DNA of 55,625 bases from Syntrophorhabdaceae bacterium. GTDB taxonomy: Bacteria; Desulfobacterota; Syntrophorhabdia; Syntrophorhabdales; Syntrophorhabdaceae. The notes beneath the pieces are model-generated. The model saw only the letters and a list, made by a program, of their open reading frames with translations. It was not told the DNA's origin and made no database searches. Numbering within the stretch: position 1 is the stretch's first letter; each line of letters begins with the position of its first letter. Positions 1 through 7,902 of this stretch are shown one piece after another. The stretch spans positions 1-55,625 of the forward strand of contig JAGOOA010000005.1 in the NCBI GenBank assembly GCA_017992765.1, read 5' to 3'. Made by a program: the position numbers and the translations under genes.

Positions 1-31
1 GGAACTCTCTAAGCCTGCTATTCTCATCCAT
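1..31 (-). CDS. 5' end of an unidentified gene, cut by the window edge
   Basis: Reading leftwards from position 31 there is an ATG followed by ten open codons (MDENSRLREF) that run off the window. A strong ribosome binding site, AGGAGG at 37-42 on the complementary strand, lies five bases upstream of this ATG, which is the main reason to call it. It would be the next gene downstream of the first TRAP transporter operon, about 205 bases after dctM. Nothing can be said about its product. The spacer 32-236 holds no other recognisable feature. Confidence 0.5.
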   Translation of the reverse strand, partial: MDENSRLREF

Positions 32-236
32 GGGGTCCTCCTTTGTAAGAGTTTGAGTTTGGTGGTGCTTACTCCTATCTCTTACTTAACAGGAGGTTCC
101 CCTTTTTAAAAGGAATATATAACGTAGATGACTATCTTGACTTATCACTATTTCCCCCACAGCCAATCCTCATTCTTCTTTTGCATACCAGTAATAGAAA
201 AGTTAGTCACGTTAGTCAACTACGTCCCCAATTGTT

Positions 237-1538
237 TTATTTCATCAAGAGATTCGGGAGCCATAGTGCCAGGCCCGGAAAAATAAAAAGCAATACTACA
301 GCCAGGAATAGTGATATCAGAAAGGGAAATGCCCCGCTATATATTACTCCCATGGGCACTTTTGTAATATTCTTTACGACGAAGACAGGCATGGCAACGG
401 GAGGAATTATGGATCCCACGCAGACCGTCATAGATACCATAATACAGGCCCAGATAGGGTCATAGCCTAACTTTGTGATGGCCGGGAAGAATATGGGTGT
501 GGCAAGAATCATAAATGCCACGTCATCGATAACAGACCCGCCGAAAAGATAGATGAGAAATATGACCATCATGACAATATGCCTGTGAAGAGGCAGGGTT
601 GTGACCCACTCGGCCACCTTCATCGATATGTCGGTAACAGTAATGAAATGCCCGAGGACCAAGGAAGCCGCAACCAGCATGAGCACCATACAGGCGGTCT
701 TCAGAGCTTCCTGAGTGGATTTTCTGAACAAACGAAAGTTTAAATCTTTTTTTACAAAGCAAAGAACGATAACGCAAAAGGTTCCTACGCTACCCGCTTC
801 TGTGGGTGTAAAGAAACCCGTCATCATCCCGCCAATCGTAATGACGAAAATTACCAACGGCCACATTACGGCAGGAAGAGAGGTCATCCGCTCTTTCCAG
901 GGAGATTTTTTCACTGCCGGGCCTATCTCGGGATTTATACGTGCCCAGACCAGGATGATCGCTGCGAAAAAGGCGGCGATCATTAAGCCTGGCACTACTC
1001 CGGCCAGAAAAAGTCTCCCGATAGATTGCTGCGTAATAATTCCAAGGAGGATGAGAATTACGCTGGGCGGGATAAGGACACCAAGAGTTCCCACGGTAGC
1101 AACAATACCTGTAGACAATTTTTTGGCATAACCAAACCTGTCCATTTCCGGTACGGCCACACTGGCAAAAGTGGCACTCGTAGCCACGATTGACCCGCAT
1201 ATCGCTTTGAAAATTGTCGCGCCCGCCACAGTTGCAAGAGCTAATCCGCCGGGGATATGGCCGAGAAACTTGTGTGCACAATCGTAAAGCCTTCTGGCAA
1301 CCCCGGCATTAAAGGCGACTTGGCCCATGAGCACAAAAAGGGGCACAACGGTAAACGAATACGATTCAAGAGAATCGAAGTAGTCATTTGCAAGGATCTG
1401 CATGGCTGCATGTGGTGTAACTACGATAGCATACCCCACGAAACCAACAATGGTCATAGCCACAGCCATCTCCATGCCCGTGAGAAACAGACCCATCAAG
1501 ATAATGATTCCTATAACACCTATAGCTATCTCATTCAT
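237..1538 (-). CDS. dctM: TRAP transporter large permease (DctM family)
   Basis: The 433-residue protein is very hydrophobic throughout, with about a dozen predicted membrane segments, and has the length and character of DctM. It carries the family's glycine- and proline-rich stretches such as GTLGVLIPPSVILI and FFTPTEAGSVGTF in the middle and VGSIIPPVAMPVFVVK near the C terminus. DctM is the sodium-coupled transmembrane channel of TRAP transporters and works with a periplasmic binding protein and DctQ. Its start overlaps the end of the small permease gene by eight bases, so the two are probably translationally coupled. The substrate cannot be read from the permease; TRAP systems usually carry organic acids. 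Confidence 0.95.
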   Translation of the reverse strand: MNEIAIGVIGIIILMGLFLTGMEMAVAMTIVGFVGYAIVVTPHAAMQILANDYFDSLESYSFTVVPLFVLMGQVAFNAGVARRLYDCAHKFLGHIPGGLALATVAGATIFKAICGSIVATSATFASVAVPEMDRFGYAKKLSTGIVATVGTLGVLIPPSVILILLGIITQQSIGRLFLAGVVPGLMIAAFFAAIILVWARINPEIGPAVKKSPWKERMTSLPAVMWPLVIFVITIGGMMTGFFTPTEAGSVGTFCVIVLCFVKKDLNFRLFRKSTQEALKTACMVLMLVAASLVLGHFITVTDISMKVAEWVTTLPLHRHIVMMVIFLIYLFGGSVIDDVAFMILATPIFFPAITKLGYDPIWACIMVSMTVCVGSIIPPVAMPVFVVKNITKVPMGVIYSGAFPFLISLFLAVVLLFIFPGLALWLPNLLMK

Positions 1539-2034
1539 GGTGGTTCTCCAATACCTGTTCTTTATTTTCGTTGATCCTTAATATGTCGCCCAGGAGAGAA
1601 AAACATTGTACAAAAAAACAGAAAGCCAGAGCAAAGGCTGCGGGGTAAAGAGGCAGTCGCAGTGTCATGGTCACTTCCTCCGATTTGTGAAAGAGCATCC
1701 CCTTTTTCACCAGGTTCCACGAAATCAGGGCGTATATTATAATGCCGAGTATTCGTGTGCAGATGAAAAACGCGTTCTTTACCGCCTCAGATCGATTTTC
1801 AATAAGCATGTCAACGTAAACATGGCCCCTGTCCCATGAGGTTTTGGCAATAGCGAATCCGACGACCATGGCACCCATCATTGCCACCAGTTCGTAAGTC
1901 CCCACGATGGGTGTACCGACAGATCTGAGCACCACATCGACTACAGTGATCATCATCATCAGAACCAGAACAACCTCTGCAACCGTGTTCATCCAGATCG
2001 TACTCTTTTTTATCATCAGAGTGAGCGTTTCCAT
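1531..2034 (-). CDS. dctQ: TRAP transporter small permease (DctQ family)
   Basis: This 167-residue protein has the four hydrophobic segments expected of DctQ (around residues 14-36, 47-65, 90-110 and 130-150) and the usual family length. DctQ pairs with DctM in the inner membrane. The ATG at 2034 is preceded by a strong AGGAGG on the minus strand. The gene lies between dctP (64 bases upstream) and dctM (8-base overlap), the standard TRAP order P-Q-M. Assignment rests on membrane topology, size and position, since DctQ sequences are poorly conserved. Confidence 0.93.
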   Translation of the reverse strand: METLTLMIKKSTIWMNTVAEVVLVLMMMITVVDVVLRSVGTPIVGTYELVAMMGAMVVGFAIAKTSWDRGHVYVDMLIENRSEAVKNAFFICTRILGIIIYALISWNLVKKGMLFHKSEEVTMTLRLPLYPAAFALAFCFFVQCFSLLGDILRINENKEQVLENHHE

Positions 2035-2097
2035 ATATCCTCCTAAAACAATGCCGGGGCACTATCCCCGGCATTGTCATTGTTATACCGCTTGTTT

Positions 2098-3126
2098 TTA
2101 CTTCCTATGTTTTTTGAGATAGTCCCTGGCAAACTTCAATACTTCATCCCCGGGCAGGCCCTTGGCTTTCATATTCTTGAGATATTCGTCAAACACCGGC
2201 GCGGCAAGTTTTTCCCATCGAGCACTTTCCTGTGGCGACAGCTTGGTAATCTGATTGCCTCTCTTCAGAATGAATTGCTTTCCGGACTCATCAATGTCAT
2301 CCCAGAGCTTGGCCTGTTTCTCTATCCATTCTTTATTGATCTGTTCGATGATTTTCTGATCATTGGGAGATATGCTGTTCCATTTGCCCTTGTTCATGAA
2401 GACTGCAAAACATGAGCCATAAGACAACATGGGTATTTCTGTCGTATATTTAACGACCTCTCCATGTTTCCAGCCTTCCAAAGCTTCATACGCCCACAAA
2501 CCGCCGTCGACAACCCCTTTGGAGATAGCATCGTATGCTTCGCCCTGTTGCATTGCAACCGGTGTGGCCCCGAGGAGTAACATCATCTTCGCGTTGGGAC
2601 CATAAGTACGTATCTTCATACCCTTCAGGTCTTCTAATTTCGCGACAGGCTTTGACCTGGTATGAAGATTACCCGGACCAACAGAGTGGAGGTACATAAT
2701 TTTCACTTCGTCCAGTTCTTTTGGCTTAAATTTTGCGTAGTATTCATTCATCATACGTGTTGCAACGGACCCGCTGGGAATACCAAGGGGATAATCAAGG
2801 ACCTCTGAAAGAGGAAATTTTCCCATCGTATATGCAAGAACGGTATTACCCACATCGGCAACACCACCTACAACGCTATCATACGTCTGCGGTGCCGGGG
2901 TAAGCGTCGCACCGGCATAATGCGTAACCTTCACTCTCCCGTTTGTCCTTTTTTCCACCTCTTTACACCACTCTCCCGTTATCTTGGAATTCGCATGGCT
3001 TGGAGGAAAGAAAGTTGAAAACCTGAGTTTTACTTCCTTGTCCTGCGTGTTCCCTGTGTTGGCGAACATAAGTGTTACAGCGAAAAATACTGCTGCCATC
3101 AAAACAACTATCCGTATGCCTTTCAT
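2098..3126 (-). CDS. dctP: TRAP transporter periplasmic substrate-binding protein (DctP family)
   Basis: The 342-residue protein starts with a signal peptide (residues 1 to about 27, hydrophobic core IVVLMAAVFFAVTLMF) and continues as a DctP-type binding protein: LRFSTFFPPSH near the N terminus, the central GMKIRTYGPNAK segment with the Arg that in characterised DctP proteins holds the substrate carboxylate, and QGEAYDAISKGVVDGG. It would capture a carboxylated substrate in the periplasm and hand it to DctQM. AGGAGG sits just before the start. It is the first gene of the TRAP operon, downstream of a 339-base spacer that separates it from a two-component system, whose sensor may report on the same or a related substrate (inference). 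Confidence 0.94.
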   Translation of the reverse strand: MKGIRIVVLMAAVFFAVTLMFANTGNTQDKEVKLRFSTFFPPSHANSKITGEWCKEVEKRTNGRVKVTHYAGATLTPAPQTYDSVVGGVADVGNTVLAYTMGKFPLSEVLDYPLGIPSGSVATRMMNEYYAKFKPKELDEVKIMYLHSVGPGNLHTRSKPVAKLEDLKGMKIRTYGPNAKMMLLLGATPVAMQQGEAYDAISKGVVDGGLWAYEALEGWKHGEVVKYTTEIPMLSYGSCFAVFMNKGKWNSISPNDQKIIEQINKEWIEKQAKLWDDIDESGKQFILKRGNQITKLSPQESARWEKLAAPVFDEYLKNMKAKGLPGDEVLKFARDYLKKHRK

Positions 3127-3465
3127 AATTCCTCCTTCGTTTGATTTGCATGCTCGACAAATTAATGATCTAAGCCTGCAGACAAGATTACTATTCTCTA
3201 CCCTGCCTTCATATCAGGGAAGCTTGATTTATTTGGAAAAAAGCTTGATAAATTAAGATGAGGCAGCGCCCGATCAATCAATTAACGGGGGCTTTGCCGG
3301 CAGAAGTGATCATCTCAGTAGAGAGAAGAAGACGGTGGACGGCACAGCAGAAACAGGCGATGGGAGAGGGAGCAGAGCTTCCGGGAAACAGCATATCATC
3401 GACAGCAGGGAAGAATTTAAGGATGTGAACCGATCAGGTGTGCCGAATTTTGAGGAAATGGAAAA
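3127..3465. promoter_or_regulatory. 339-base spacer upstream of dctP with a 21-bp-spaced direct repeat
   Basis: No gene is visible here. It must hold the promoter of the dctP operon and the end of the response regulator transcript. A nine-base direct repeat AAGCTTGAT occurs at 3220-3228 and 3241-3249, exactly 21 bases apart, that is two helical turns, about 100 bases upstream of the dctP start. Repeated sites on one helix face are typical of response-regulator binding, but no sigma-70 or sigma-54 promoter is clear enough to name. Function is inference. Confidence 0.35.
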
Positions 3466-4119
3466 CTATTCTACCGATGTGATTCCGTGTTGAATGGCAA
3501 ATTTTACGAGACCGGGGAGATCGCTGATGCCGAGCTTTTGCATGAGATGACTGCGATAGGTCTCAACTGTTTTTTGGGATAGGAAGAGAAGCTCGGCTAT
3601 CTTTGTGTTTGACTTTCCTTCCACGAGGAGCTGCAGGACCTCTTGCTCACGGGTGCTGAGACGAGAGAGTGGATCTTCCGTTGTTCCGGCTTCCCGTTTC
3701 TCTATATAATCGCCGACAACCACCCCCATGATCTCATCACAAAGGAATGTTTTGCCGCCATGCACCATTCGCACGGCCTTTATAACGTCATCACCTGCCG
3801 ACTCCTTGAGAATATAGCCTTTTGCTCCGGCTTTTAATGCCCGGAATATATGTTGCGTAGTCGAATACATGGACAGTACTATGATCTTTGCTGAAGAATG
3901 GGCTTCAATGATCTGCTTTGTTGCCTCTATACCGTTCAGTTCCGGCATGGCTATGTCCATCAATATGACATCGGGGATTAATTTAATTGCCTGACGAACG
4001 GCCTCCCGTCCATTGCCTGCCTCTCCTATTACCTTGATATCGGATTGTGTTTCCAGGAGAAGTCGGAAACCTTCCCGGACCATTCTGTGATCGTCAGCTA
4101 AAAATACCGTAATACTCAT
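3466..4119 (-). CDS. NarL/FixJ-family response regulator
   Basis: The 217-residue protein has an N-terminal receiver domain (residues 3 to about 120) with the acidic pair LADDH near residues 8-11, phosphoacceptor Asp55 in DVILMDIAMPELNG and the downstream Thr/Ser and Lys region (IIVLSMYS, GAKGYILKE). A LuxR-type helix-turn-helix follows (LSTREQEVLQLLVEGKSNTKIAE, written here as a region of about residues 148-205). An upstream in-frame start would add 35 residues unlike any receiver; the ATG at 4119 is preferred because it has GGAGGTGCC just upstream and overlaps the kinase stop codon as ATGA. The pair is therefore one transcriptional and translational unit, probably controlling the adjacent TRAP operon. 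Confidence 0.95.
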   Translation of the reverse strand: MSITVFLADDHRMVREGFRLLLETQSDIKVIGEAGNGREAVRQAIKLIPDVILMDIAMPELNGIEATKQIIEAHSSAKIIVLSMYSTTQHIFRALKAGAKGYILKESAGDDVIKAVRMVHGGKTFLCDEIMGVVVGDYIEKREAGTTEDPLSRLSTREQEVLQLLVEGKSNTKIAELLFLSQKTVETYRSHLMQKLGISDLPGLVKFAIQHGITSVE

Positions 4120-5963
4120 ATTGGCACCTCCACAATAATATGAGTTCCCATTCCCGGACGGGACTGTATACGACACGAACCTCCGACAGCACGAGCCCTT
4201 TCTTTCATGGTAATGAGCCCCCATCCCTGTTCTTTGTTTCTATTTGTAATTTGTGTCATATCGTATCCGATGCCGTTGTCTTCTATAGAAAGCAATAAAC
4301 GATCAGCGGATACACTTACGTTTATCACGACCTGTGTGGCCTGAGCATGTTTTACCACGTTTGTTAATGATTCCTGCACTATTCTGAATATCACGTTTTC
4401 AATATTTGGTGTAAAATGCGGATTCGCATCGGATACGCGGACCATAGTGTCGATTCCTGTTCGGGAAGAAAACTGCTTTCCGTAGAGGTCTATTGCTGCC
4501 ACAAGTCCATAATCATCAATCACGGGCGATCTGAGATTGTTCATCAGGCTTCTAACGCGTTCTGCTGTCTGTTTCACAAGAAGCAGCGAATCATTTATGC
4601 GGGAATGTACAAGCTCCGTTGTATTTTTCGGGACCAGAGATCGCAGGATATTGAGGTTGACGCCAAGGATGGTGAGATTTTGCCCGATCTGATCATGGAG
4701 CTCCCTTGATAGCGCTTTCCGTTGCGTCTCTTCGGTTTCGGCAAGACGCCACCCCAATGTGCGAAGCTGTTCTCGTGAGACTTTGAGTGCTTTCTCGGTT
4801 TTCTTACGTTTATTTATATTTATAAGCAAAACAGAAATAATTGACAAAAGCACAACAAGGACGATAATAATTCCGTCGACCCATTTCTTGTATTTGAAGT
4901 AGAATGTCTGCGGCAAATTGACTATCAGGCTATTCTTCGGTAGATGAGCCCGTGAAATGCCAAATCTTTTCATCTGCGCGTAGTCAAAAACGTTGCGTTT
5001 CGGACTCGTCATTATGACCGGTATGTCTTCAGGTTTTTCACCTTGCAGGATGCGCAACGTCATCTTCGCGGCTGCTTCTCCCTGGTCATAACCGTGAACG
5101 ACGAGACCGCCGACCACTCCCAGTCCGAGATTAAATTCGTTGGTAGTGTAAATAGGGATTTTACAATGGCTGGCAATGAGAGAGATGATCTCATCATAAT
5201 CAAAAAGTTTCCCTGATTTGTCCCGGCTGAAAGCCGTATACAGAACAAGGCTGCCCTCGGACAATGAGGCCAAATGGTCAAGAAGTTCTTCTATGTTCAC
5301 ATCCTCAAGAAGGGAGAACTGTACGACCCCCTGGAATTGAGGCATAATTTTCAAGAACGCTTTGTGGACACCCTGACCGGTGGTTGTCCATTCATTGATG
5401 AAAACAATTTGTTTTGTCTTGGGATGCAGTTTCAGCATCATTTCTATACATGCTTTCAAATCATTTTCTTCGTTAATGCCGGTAATGAATTTCTGACCTT
5501 TGATGTAAGACTCCTCGAAATAATTAACGCCACAGAAAACGACAGGGGCTCCTGGAAATAAATCATCACGGTATTTTCGTATGAAATCGAAAGCATTATT
5601 ATCGGTCACCATAATAGCGTCAAATTTAAAATTCCTGTACTTGAGTTTATATACCTCGTAGAGGCGCTGTGAATAAAGATCTCCAAATATTTTCTTTGTA
5701 TCCATGTATTCAATATAGAGGTTATTGTTTCCTATTGCGGATTTCAGGACAGATTCGATACCACGGTTCTCATCGTCTGTCCATTTATAACCCTGATAAT
5801 AAGAATGAAGTACGAGGACCCGTTTTCTTGGAGCCTTCTCTAAAGCCAGAACATGAGGAGAAAAACCTGCAATGAGGACAAGAAAGAAAAGGAGTATTGT
5901 CATCCACTTGTTGCGCTTTGCAGAGAAGCCTTTGTGTAGGAAATTTAAGGGTTTTTTTGCCAT
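4116..5963 (-). CDS. Sensor histidine kinase with periplasmic ABC-substrate-binding-like sensor domain
   Basis: The protein (615 residues from the ATG at 5963; a GTG nine bases further out is possible) has a first membrane segment at about 21-39, a large periplasmic region (about 45-350) resembling the ABC_sub_bind family, starting RVLVLHSYYQGYKW, a second membrane segment at about 363-383, a short coiled coil, and a HisKA_3 kinase with the phosphorylated His in LSRELHDQIGQNLT (about residue 423). The ATP-binding part shows the N box (ESLTNVVKHAQ), G1 (DNGIGYD) and G2 (GWGLITMKER). It senses a periplasmic ligand directly through a binding-protein fold and phosphorylates the response regulator that follows with a 4-base overlap. 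Ligand unknown. Confidence 0.93.
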   Translation of the reverse strand: MAKKPLNFLHKGFSAKRNKWMTILLFFLVLIAGFSPHVLALEKAPRKRVLVLHSYYQGYKWTDDENRGIESVLKSAIGNNNLYIEYMDTKKIFGDLYSQRLYEVYKLKYRNFKFDAIMVTDNNAFDFIRKYRDDLFPGAPVVFCGVNYFEESYIKGQKFITGINEENDLKACIEMMLKLHPKTKQIVFINEWTTTGQGVHKAFLKIMPQFQGVVQFSLLEDVNIEELLDHLASLSEGSLVLYTAFSRDKSGKLFDYDEIISLIASHCKIPIYTTNEFNLGLGVVGGLVVHGYDQGEAAAKMTLRILQGEKPEDIPVIMTSPKRNVFDYAQMKRFGISRAHLPKNSLIVNLPQTFYFKYKKWVDGIIIVLVVLLSIISVLLININKRKKTEKALKVSREQLRTLGWRLAETEETQRKALSRELHDQIGQNLTILGVNLNILRSLVPKNTTELVHSRINDSLLLVKQTAERVRSLMNNLRSPVIDDYGLVAAIDLYGKQFSSRTGIDTMVRVSDANPHFTPNIENVIFRIVQESLTNVVKHAQATQVVINVSVSADRLLLSIEDNGIGYDMTQITNRNKEQGWGLITMKERARAVGGSCRIQSRPGMGTHIIVEVPI

Positions 5964-6046
5964 GTCTTCCACGAATATAGTATAATAAAAACTTCGCGCA
6001 TGCCAGTAATATGTGACGGAAGGTTGGTGTTACGAAAACTCCGTGA

Positions 6047-6427
6047 GTGAGAAACCCAGTAATAGTAACGGATAGTGAGCATGTTGCCGCATTAACCCCA
6101 CCAAACAACCCCCCATATGTATTCTATGATCCGGCAACAGGCGAACCCTATAAAGGCATAAAAAAGGGATCCAATATGGCATGCAAAAGGGCAGGGATCA
6201 GGGATTTCAGGTTTCATGACCTCAGGCACACCTGTGCAAGCCACTTAGTAATGCAGGGAGCAGATCTTACAACGGTTTCTCGGCTGTTAGGCCATAAAGA
6301 CGTAACCATGACCCCGAGATATAGCCACCTGTCGCCAAAACACATGACTCAGGCCGTTGATGTACTGGATAACTTCCTGACCGGAAACACCAACTATACA
6401 AAAACTATACAATCTGGAAAAAGGTGA
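6047..6427 (+). pseudogene. C-terminal remnant of a tyrosine recombinase (phage-type integrase)
   Basis: The reading frame (126 codons at most, recognisable from about position 6110) contains the end of an integrase catalytic domain: the HDLRHTCASHLV box with the second catalytic Arg, LLGHKDVTMTPRYSHLS with the catalytic His and the nucleophilic Tyr. The N-terminal DNA-binding domains and the first catalytic Arg box are absent, and an in-frame stop lies immediately upstream of the frame (6044-6046), so this is a decayed fragment. It lies about 210 bases from the 3' end of a tRNA-Arg gene, the usual kind of target for such recombinases, and at the edge of the AT-richer TRAP/two-component region. 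Confidence 0.85.
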
Positions 6428-6454
6428 GAATGATCGAGTTACGTAATGTATTGA

Positions 6455-6470
6455 GACGCAAGCCCCATTA
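6455..6470 (+). repeat. 16-bp direct repeat, copy 1
   Basis: GACGCAAGCCCCATTA here is repeated exactly at 6612-6627, 157 bases away. The copies lie between the integrase remnant and the tRNA-Arg gene. They could be relics of an attachment or target duplication, but the sequence does not overlap the tRNA 3' end and may simply belong to a dispersed intergenic repeat. Confidence 0.6.
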
Positions 6471-6484
6471 GAAGAAAAGCAGCT

Positions 6485-6510
6485 GAGAGCGGAGAGCAAA
6501 GAGCTGAGAG
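6485..6510 (+). repeat. GAGAGC-type repeat, copy 1
   Basis: A 26-base run made of GAGAGC and GAGCTGAGAG units. It matches 24 of 26 bases with a copy at 55475-55500 on the same strand, and a related GCTCTCT-type run closes the window at about 55600-55625. Presumably a member of a dispersed intergenic repeat family. Confidence 0.7.
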
Positions 6511-6583
6511 CAAAATATAAGTCTTATATGACCTATTGGACCTATAGTATTTTATAGCGAGCACGGCTCGCGAGAGGGGGAGG

Positions 6584-6606
6584 CTCCGGCAGCTTTGCTG
6601 CTGGAG
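6584..6606. repeat. Strong inverted repeat downstream of tRNA-Arg
   Basis: CTCCGGCAGC at 6584-6593 pairs with GCTGCTGGAG at 6597-6606 (ten pairs with one G-T) around a TTT loop. Reading the minus strand it lies about 30 bases beyond the tRNA 3' end, so it could end the tRNA transcript, though no T-run follows. It may equally be part of a mobile-type palindromic repeat. Confidence 0.5.
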
Positions 6607-6611
6607 GGGGC

Positions 6612-6627
6612 GACGCAAGCCCCATTA
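6612..6627 (+). repeat. 16-bp direct repeat, copy 2
   Basis: Exact second copy of GACGCAAGCCCCATTA (first at 6455-6470), nine bases short of the tRNA-Arg 3' end. The bases around it, GGGGC-GACGCAA-GCCCC, also form a small hairpin. Confidence 0.6.
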
Positions 6628-6635
6628 ATAGCAAG

Positions 6636-6710
<75 letters not shown>

Positions 6711-6981
6711 GTGGATGTAAGTATAGCGGTTTTAGGGCCTCATTTCAAGACAATCGTCCGACAACAACGGCCCATAAGGTGAAAGGTAAAAAGCCTTTTC
6801 CGCTTTTCTCGTCCCTCGTCCAAGCGAAGCGGACGTCCCTCGTCCCTCGGTTTCTTCCCTCTTGCCGAACGCATTACGCCGAACGTTCCCTTAGGACCTC
6901 GATATACGAACGACGATATACGGTCTGTTATACCGCCGCTTTCTTGCTTACCTGCAAATAATCATGTAATATAAAGAGGTT
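6711..6981. other. Spacer with simple repeats, no gene seen
   Basis: Contains iterations of CGTCCCTCG (about 6809-6850) and ACGATATACG-type units (about 6900-6921) like those at 20495-20576. A possible hexamer pair TTGCTT-17-TAATAT ends only nine bases before the next start codon, too close to keep its AGAGG binding site in the transcript, so I do not call it a promoter. Confidence 0.5.
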
Positions 6982-7800
6982 ATGAAAAGATCAAGGCGCG
7001 TATTGCTTATTGCCCTCCTGCTTTTATGCATGATCATTGCCCCCAATTCCGGGATCGGCGCAGATTACCCTTCCTTTGGAATAATCGGGGACACAAAGAT
7101 CGGGGTCACCGAGGCGGTCTATAAAAGGTTCCTCAAGAAGATCGAGCAGGAAGGGGTTGACCTTATATTCATCACCGGCGACGTCATCGACCGTCCCGGC
7201 GCTGTCAAGGAATGGGAAAGGTTCCTTGAGTTGACCGGCACAGCAAGAACGTTCCACATAGCGCCGGGCAACCACGACATAAACAGCGCGAGATCGCTGA
7301 AGGCCTATGAAAGGATCATCAGAAAACCGCTCTATTACACTTTTGCCTTCAACGATATTCAGTTCATCATCCTCTGCACTGAAATCCCCGGCGAAACCAG
7401 CAAGGTTACGGGCAAGCAACTGGAGTGGCTCAAAAACACCCTGGAGGAGCCCTTCGCACAAAGGATCGTCTTCCTCCATAGGCCGCTCTTCCCAACCTCC
7501 TTCGGCAGGCGGTACGACCTCGACAGGTACCCCGCGGACAGGGATATGCTCCACGGCATGTTCGTCAAACACAACGTAAAACTGGTTTTCGCCGGCCATG
7601 AGCACCTGTACAACAGGAGCGAAAAGGACGGTATAACATACGTTATCGCGGGCGGCGGCGGGTCGCGGCTTCTCACATTTGATGAAGAACATGGCGGTTT
7701 CTTTCATTATATTGTTGCAAAAAGGGGCAAGGAAGGGTATATTTTCAACGTTTACGATATCAACAACGTGTTACGTGACACATTTTATTTGAAACAATGA
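6982..7800 (+). CDS. Exported calcineurin-like metallophosphoesterase
   Basis: The 272-residue protein begins with a signal peptide (hydrophobic core VLLIALLLLCMIIAP, likely cleavage after about residue 26). The rest has the metal-binding blocks of the calcineurin-like phosphoesterase superfamily: IIGDTKIG (block one, where the usual GDxH is altered to GDTK), FITGDVIDRP, APGNHDIN (the GNHD signature), FLHRPLFP and the terminal GHEHLYNR. It would hydrolyse phosphoesters in the periplasm or at the outer surface of the inner membrane; the substrate is not evident. AGAGGTT precedes the ATG. It is followed after nine bases by the small bS22-like gene. Confidence 0.9.
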   Translation: MKRSRRVLLIALLLLCMIIAPNSGIGADYPSFGIIGDTKIGVTEAVYKRFLKKIEQEGVDLIFITGDVIDRPGAVKEWERFLELTGTARTFHIAPGNHDINSARSLKAYERIIRKPLYYTFAFNDIQFIILCTEIPGETSKVTGKQLEWLKNTLEEPFAQRIVFLHRPLFPTSFGRRYDLDRYPADRDMLHGMFVKHNVKLVFAGHEHLYNRSEKDGITYVIAGGGGSRLLTFDEEHGGFFHYIVAKRGKEGYIFNVYDINNVLRDTFYLKQ

Positions 7801-7809
7801 GGTGAATTA

Positions 7810-7902
7810 ATGGGCAGCGTGATGAAATGGCGCAAGAAAAAGATGAGGAAGCATAAGTATAAAAAACTAAGAAGAAGAACGAGACATCAGAGGAGAAAGT
7901 AA
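7810..7902 (+). CDS. bS22/mS38-type small ribosomal protein (AURKAIP1/COX24 domain), 30 residues
   Basis: A 30-codon frame starts at the ATG at 7810 with GAGGTGA seven bases upstream. It begins MGSVMKWRKKKMRKHKYKKL and ends RRRTRHQRRK, more than half Lys/Arg. This pattern (MGSV, then a Lys/Arg run, MRKHK, R-R-T-R-x-QRRK) is that of the COX24_C/AURKAIP1 family, which in mycobacteria is the small-subunit ribosomal protein bS22 and in mitochondria the end of mS38. It would bind 16S rRNA in the small subunit. Its last 36 bases overlap the 3' end of nfo on the other strand. Too short for most gene callers; recognised by its composition and motif. Confidence 0.85.
   Translation: MGSVMKWRKKKMRKHKYKKLRRRTRHQRRK

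Noticed and set aside
3127-3465. Sigma-54 promoter for the dctP operon
   Set aside because: I found no TGGCAC-N5-TTGC pattern on the minus strand, and the regulator is NarL-type, not an NtrC-type activator.
6047-6427. Functional integrase gene
   Set aside because: Only the C-terminal third is present, the first catalytic Arg box is missing and an in-frame stop lies just upstream.
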